This document shows positions 58,520 through 64,000 of a stretch of DNA of 64,000 nucleotides, in pieces. The notes below the pieces were generated by a model. That model did no database searches. It was not told the origin of the DNA and saw only the letters and a list, made by a program, of their open reading frames with translations. The DNA is from Cylicocyclus nassatus (lineage: Eukaryota; Nematoda; Chromadorea; Rhabditida; Strongylidae). Positions within the stretch are counted from its first letter, which is position 1; each line of letters opens with the position of its first letter. The position numbers and the translations under genes were made by a program. The stretch is taken from positions 54,727,140 to 54,791,139 of the forward strand of contig CATQJL010000112.1 in NCBI GenBank assembly GCA_958299035.1, read 5' to 3'.

Positions 58520-59639
58520 TAATGGCAACATGCAGTAACTATTCTATCGATGGATATCAATATGGCCGTCGACAGTACATATGTATAACGTAACCGTCAG
58601 CAACAACTAGTACGATATTTTCAACAAGCGAAGCGACGCACAACCCAAGTCAGGCCCCTGCACAGATGGTTTAGGGTCAAACTGGACTTCGTATTCGAAG
58701 TTAAGAGCAACGGAGATATCGTTATGAAGGCCTGGGGAAGCGCCGAAAAGAATACGACGAACATGTCAGGTTTTATGAATTGAACGCGTTCTTTTGCAAG
58801 TGCGCGAACTTCAAACGCAAGACTCGAACAAACAAATGGCTTCTTTACAGCACACGAAGAATAACATAGCTCCGAATTTGGGCTATGTGCACATAAAATT
58901 ACTCCAAACTACACTATGTAAGAAGATTCAAGGAACTATGTGTTCTAAGACCCATTCCCAAATTTGTTGGTCTCTAGACTAACACCAAACCAACTGGGTT
59001 GGTTCGGAGCAAAAATATCGGAGAGTTCACGTAAGTTTTGGACTTTTTCGATTTGGACGATTGGAACGCTATAGTGAAGTGAGCGAAACAAACCATTGCC
59101 TCTCCTTTTTTTTGAGCCAAGAGTAGTGTGATTCTACGTCTTGAGAGATATCGCGCTCTAATCACATGCCGTGCCCTTTGAACTATGTGGCGAAAAATGC
59201 ATCTTCAGATTGTTGAGGTCACAGATTTGGTCGGCCTAGGAGGTTTTCGACATTCTGAGCACTGAAATTGTACCATACCAAATGACAGAGCCTTAGTCAA
59301 CTCGAGGTGTTTGCTTTTGCTTTTTTTGTTATATTGAATACCTTAAAATGCGCTTTTTCGTTTTTTTTAATTGGCATTTCAATTAAATAAGCGTTTCTTT
59401 TCCCTAATGATTTTTACGTCAAGAGGGACTTCGTGAATTTTCGCGAAGTCATGGCGGACTTGTTTTCAGAAAATGCTCCAAACCAACGCGTGCTGGGCCC
59501 TGACCCACGTACGTCCTAGCTTACATAACACTTGAAAGCATTCATAGTCATAGAAAGCCAATCGAATTTTGCGAATTTGCACGAGCTTGTTTGTCCACTC
59601 AGAAACTCGCGCCGTGCAGGCGGTCTGCGGTGCCGCTAC
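58520..59639. other. No gene recognised
   Basis: Short frames only; no supported feature. Confidence 0.4.
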
Positions 59640-59885
59640 AGTCGCTCGTTGGTGTGTGCGATTGTACGGTGGTGAAGGTCCGATCGCAAGGGTAAGGTGT
59701 GGCGCTTGCACGACGCTATTGCTTACTGTTTGCGCATTTGAGTTATAGCGCTGGCACAATACGAATGACCTCCTTTTGCGCAGGTAAGGTGTGGCGCTCA
59801 CATGGTATGACTGCCTACCGCTTGCAGGGGTAAGGCTTGGCGCTTGCACGACATGATTGTCTATTGCCTGCACGATTAAAGGTGC
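59640..59885. repeat. Imperfect tandem repeat, about 60-bp unit
   Basis: The unit GGTAAGGTGTGGCGCTTGCA, then CGACatGATTGtcTATTGCcTGC, occurs three to four times with variation. It accounts for a 162-codon minus-strand frame at 59466-59954. Confidence 0.75.
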
Positions 59886-60834
59886 GCTTGCAATGCCCCT
59901 CAAAAAAGGCAAATTTACACGTTTTTTTGCGCAAAATACAGTAAAAGTCAGCAATCACTTCATTTATCTGCTTCAAAAACAAAACAAACAACAGACAGAA
60001 AGTCTCAGCCGGTACAAAATTATAGCTTCTACAGTTGTCTACACAATTTCGCAAATGTGCGAATAGGCTTATTGTCTAATACTCATTCAATAGCACCCTT
60101 ACACTACGGTTTTGTTGTGAATACAAAAACAAAACGATAGATCCGATTGCTTGCACTTCTGCAGAGTTGTCATTTCCACTGATCCAAACCACATCTTGAC
60201 GGCTATTCGCTTTTCATTTCCAGTAATTTCGTGAAGAATACACCATTCCTCTGATTAGGATTTTTGAGCTGCAAGAGATCTATGTTAGGCTATCATTTTG
60301 AGCGGGGGAAACAAAATCGCCCTAGGCTTTTCCTCCACTCGGCAAAATGATAGCTTTGTGTTCCTCTTCGAGTAAATTCGGATCCACTCTTTTTCCTTTA
60401 GGGATGTAGACAGAAGCATTCACACTGATAATGAGGGGAAACCTACATGATTTCTTAGCACTTATCTAGTAAATGAACATGCAAAAAATACCTAGCCTTA
60501 TGCTTGTTATCACCCTTATTCTTCAGTAGAAAAAAAATCACTGTTGTTAGTAGATTTCTCTTCCATTAGGTATATCATCTTTTTATAAAACAGATATCTA
60601 TAACAGATTTGAGTTTAATGAACTAGTTGAACGATCAACACGCTATCATCGCAGTGGAACAATTTGTTGTCGTTTGATCTACATTCATCTGTAAACGACG
60701 GTGATGGCTTTCGAAAAGAGCCGCTGAGCATTAATAAAGACTTTCATGATTTTCTATCTCTTCCTTCATTCCATGATCGAATAACCACTAAAGTTTGTTT
60801 TTGTCAAGCGCAATTATAATGAAAAAGCTATAAC
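59886..60834. other. No gene recognised
   Basis: AT-rich, no supported feature. Confidence 0.4.
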
Positions 60835-60837
60835 GTG

Positions 60838-60930
60838 GATATTCATCGTAAAAACCCCTGGTGCAATTGTGATCCATATTTTTTATTCATCGGAAAAACC
60901 CTTGGTGCAATTGTGATCCATATTTTTTTC
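60838..60930. repeat. Two-copy tandem repeat, 46 bp
   Basis: TTCATCG, then AAAACCC, then TGGTGCAATTGTGATCCATA with a T-run, occurs twice head to tail. Confidence 0.85.
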
Positions 60931-63150
60931 GTCGGATCGGCTATTTCTGAGCTTTTCAATCGTACGAGTCGTCAGCAATCGTGGGTCAGGGATAAGTCTG
61001 AGATAGTCAGTATCCAATCAGCGAGACTGCAGCTACAGGAGTAGGAATAAGCCTTGTAGCAGTAGCTGCGGGAAAAACGAAAAGGCAAGCAAAAAGCGGT
61101 TTTTTGAAGCGGGAAAGAAATTCTAGAGTGCAAAACTTGTCAGCTTCAGCTGCCTTGCATGTTGCAATGCATGTCGTCTTTCGTAATACCATCAGGACAA
61201 ACGTGAAGAGCACCTCCTGAGAAGTCGCATCGTTTGATTATTCTCACTATCGGTGTCTCATCTAAAGTGTAAAAAAGAACTAGCGCATTTCTATTGAAGT
61301 GTGGTACTTGGTATTCCGTGTCGGCCCAACTTTTCGTTGATGCGATACGAAGAGGGTTCTCTTAGTGAGAAATTATCTTTTTCCTGCTGGATTCAAACTC
61401 TGTGTCCTGCTATCTGCTGCCCCATGATGTAGCACCTTGAGCAGCCTTGCGCTGAAAACCAACTCGGAACTCCAAAAAGAGCTTTTTGAGCATGCGCAAT
61501 ATAGTTCAATAATAGCTAACAAAACTACAGCTAGAGAAAAGAGACTTGCATGTTAGCTATTCCACGATGCAGAGGACTTCTAGCGACCACATCTCACCGT
61601 TCACATCTACCTCAATTCACTTAGTGCGTTCAATTCTGATTCCGAATTTGAAAAGAACTTCATAGCAGATCTGTGATGAAGACCTCCAAAAGATTGCGAA
61701 GCAATCTACCAGACAGCGATTCCACCTTTAAACTAGGCTTTTCGAGCTATAAACAATTCCGCACAAAATAGAGTTAGTGTACTTGTCAGCCTCGCTTCTG
61801 AAAAGATTATTTACTCGTAAGTATAGTGGTCACATCTCGCATCTACATATATCTTCATCATAGTGAAAATGTGTTCTGAATATGTTTATCTAAAGGCATA
61901 CCTGGTAAGCCTCTTGGGAACGAATCCGTCTATCGAAAGTGACATCAGGGCCTGTAGTAATCCCCCTACGTCGTAACGTACGAGTCGCGAGATAACTTCG
62001 AGCTTAGTTTCATTCCTCAATGCAGTGATCAACTCACCGGCTATCCTTCAACACACTCGTCGAATCACGTCAAGCACAGCTCGTGAACTAAGCTCGAATT
62101 AGAGCTCATGATCTTAGACAAGACGTATCTCATGAGCTCATACACGAGCTCCATTTCCCTTCTCGGATAGTGGGCACTGGTGAGAGACGCAGGAAAATAG
62201 CACGAGACTAGAGCTCGAGTACGCCAAGTTCACGACCTAGTAATCGTGCTGGGACCCGCCTACAGTACCCCAACACTCGGCTGTTGCAAGACGCTAATCC
62301 CATTTTTGCCTCCGATATTATACGACAAAATCTGTTTTGCATTTCGCAACAGTGAATGGCTTTACAGCATCTTCAAATCCTTTACCTTTCCTTTCTTATT
62401 GATTCATGGTCCCTCTTACAACCACTGTTGGAAAGTGAGGACCTTTCTATACTGACGTTCCTCTCCTGTATGCTATACCATGTCGCAGTTTTCCTTCTGA
62501 TGATCCGCTTAGCTCATCCACTTTGCCTGGTGTAAATCCAAAGGTTGCGTTGGCAATAGCAGGCATTGGTTCGGCCATATCACCCCCTCGTAACTTACTG
62601 GAACCCGAAAAAAGAAACCATCGGATCCATCGAAGGTTACGCTTAATTTGTTGTCACGGCAGGGGAGCTCAAAACACATATCTTATTGACAAAGCAGTTC
62701 AAATAAGTAACGCACAAAAGTAGTGAGCAGCAACACAACCAGTTTTATGCCTTTCACTAGTTGTATATCTTGGAATAATTTCGATGTGAAGTCAGCTCTC
62801 CATCCTTCAATCTGCTTTTGGCCATTTGAGTAGATGAAAAATTCTTAATGAGTGCTCCTTTTCTTCACTAATTTTCTTCTCTCTATATAGATTGAGGTAA
62901 TGTTTTAGCTTGCTGTGACGAATACCTGTTTATTTTACATTTAAGTACTCTGCGTTGATACCACTGCTTCAAGCAAGGGGTGTGGCACACGATCGCTGGT
63001 TACGACCCCCGCCTGATTGCTGTCTTAATCCCCCCCCCCCCGAACTATATATCTAAGATAGCATTACCAGAGTTGAGAAAGAGGTCAGGCACAAGTCTTT
63101 CGAAACCCCTCCCCCTCCCACGAAAGCCCTCAAACGACTCCTCCTTCCTC
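60931..63150. other. No gene recognised
   Basis: A patch at about 62040-62240 is rich in overlapping GAGCTCATGA-type palindromic words. Otherwise only short frames. Confidence 0.4.
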
Positions 63151-63612
63151 CTCTTAAAGGCAGCGTCCAGGCAAGATCCATCCACCCAGATTAGCACATA
63201 GTTGTAAAGAGGGGCCCATGGGTATTCGATCTGCGTTGGTCCAATCCTTTGACGTGCCCTCTAAAAGGAGACACTGGCCTGTGATGCGTATCACAAGCCG
63301 CGCCTTCGTATCACAAACCACCCCTGAGGACGAGTGCTTACGCAGGTGTGCGGTTGCATTGCAGTTGCATTACAGTTGCACTGCACACTGCAATGCAACT
63401 GCATCCGTGCAGTTGCAGCTCCTCCCGCTGGCATGACGATGGGAACGAGCAATTCGAAACTCGTCCGTTCCTTGGAGAGAGGGTCCCCAAGAGCCAGGTT
63501 TTTTGGGAGTTTCGAACAACTTGGACTTCACAACTGTAATCAGGGCCACGGAAAGGCCCCAGAATGGCAGAAACATGAGAGGCAAAATTTTGCCCGGACG
63601 CTGCCTTTAACC
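63151..63612. repeat. TTAAAGGCAGCGTCC repeat with inverted ends
   Basis: TTAAAGGCAGCGTCC at 63152 and its inverse GGACGCTGCCTTTAA at about 63597-63611. The body matches the 31.4-kb copy in inverse orientation (GGAGCTGCAACTGCACGG, CGAGTTTCGAATTGCTCG, GGGCCTTTCCGTGGCCCTGA). Also contains CAGTTGCA/TGCAACTG clusters at 63352-63420. Open frames here are repeat-derived. Confidence 0.85.
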
Positions 63613-63881
63613 TCTGGACCTCAAAGTGTGACATTCTGAAGGACACCATCTTTTTTTAGAGAGTTTTCAGATTACTGAGAGCTGTACGCCCGATTTTCTG
63701 TGACTGCACTTTACAATCACACTTAATTTGACGGCTGATTTTGATCTGAATGGGCATATTGAAAGGGCCATAATTTTCTTATGGGCGGGGCGTTCGGCTC
63801 CAAATTTCCAATGTAGCAAGAAGAAGCTATGTGCTCAATACTCATACCAGCAATGGAGCGCTTTCTGGATATTGAAGGCAA

Positions 63882-63958
63882 GTTAAAGGGGTGCGGCACA
63901 CCCCCTTAAAAGCTGCGGCAGCTGTAGCTTTTAAAGGGGTGTGCCGCACTCCATTAAC
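63882..63958. repeat. 77-bp palindrome with ~35-bp arms
   Basis: GTTAAAGGGGTGCGGCACAC, then CCCCTTAAAAGCTGC, is followed by GGCAGCTGTAGCTTTTAA, then AGGGGTGTGCCGCACTCC, ending ATTAAC. The two arms pair almost completely. Confidence 0.85.
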
Positions 63959-64000
63959 TATATCAAAAAAGCATTTTTAGCGGACAAGTATCTATATGAA

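Noticed and set aside
59466..59954. 162-codon minus-strand frame
   Set aside because: It runs through an imperfect 60-bp tandem repeat, which keeps a frame open by periodicity; no domain was seen.
63334..63649. Overlapping plus and minus open frames of about 100 codons
   Set aside because: They lie within an interspersed repeat that is also present at 31.4 kb and owe their length to its GC-rich composition.

Overview
This is eukaryotic, intron-bearing, AT-rich DNA from a nematode. A strongylid (hookworm-type) worm is the best guess. The reasons are short U-rich 3' splice sites of the TTTTCAG type, an acceptor two bases before an initiator ATG (as expected for spliced-leader addition), a CAP/SCP secreted-protein gene of the Ancylostoma-secreted-protein type, and very dense small inverted-repeat transposons. 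The species is inferred, not proven. No bacterial operons, rRNA, tRNA or CRISPR were recognised.

Layout. 0-5 kb: intergenic DNA with several small inverted-repeat elements. 5.1-8.9 kb: a decayed Ty3/gypsy retrotransposon on the minus strand (reverse transcriptase, RNase H, integrase), broken by two later DNA-element insertions and one hairpin. 9-12.8 kb: no gene seen, one 680-bp MITE. 12.9-14.4 kb: a multi-exon CAP-domain gene on the plus strand with a Ser/Thr-rich tail. 14.8-16.2 kb: a fold-back element carrying three tandem arrays. 17-25.3 kb: a run of MITEs. 26.1-44.8 kb: one large plus-strand gene assembled here from 20 phase-compatible exons. 45-64 kb: no confident gene, but many TIR elements, palindromes and tandem repeats, including a 951-bp near-palindrome nested in another element.

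Main result. The large gene is predicted to encode a secreted protein of about 940 residues that I do not recognise. A signal peptide is followed by a Pro/Ser/Gly-rich, weakly ordered region, then Pro-Cys-Cys-rich segments. The C-terminal part has nine R-x-K-R (furin/kexin-type) sites that separate short pieces, most of them with one C-x2-C motif. The array is encoded by exons 12-19; exons 14-19 are short, phase-0 at both ends, and each carries one module. The architecture is that of a proprotein cut into many small Cys-containing peptides. Its introns have collected at least six identifiable DNA transposons.

How the genes relate. The CAP gene and the large gene both encode predicted secreted proteins on the same strand, but nothing in the sequence links them functionally. 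Exon models come from reading frame, splice-site consensus and phase continuity only; no transcript evidence was available.
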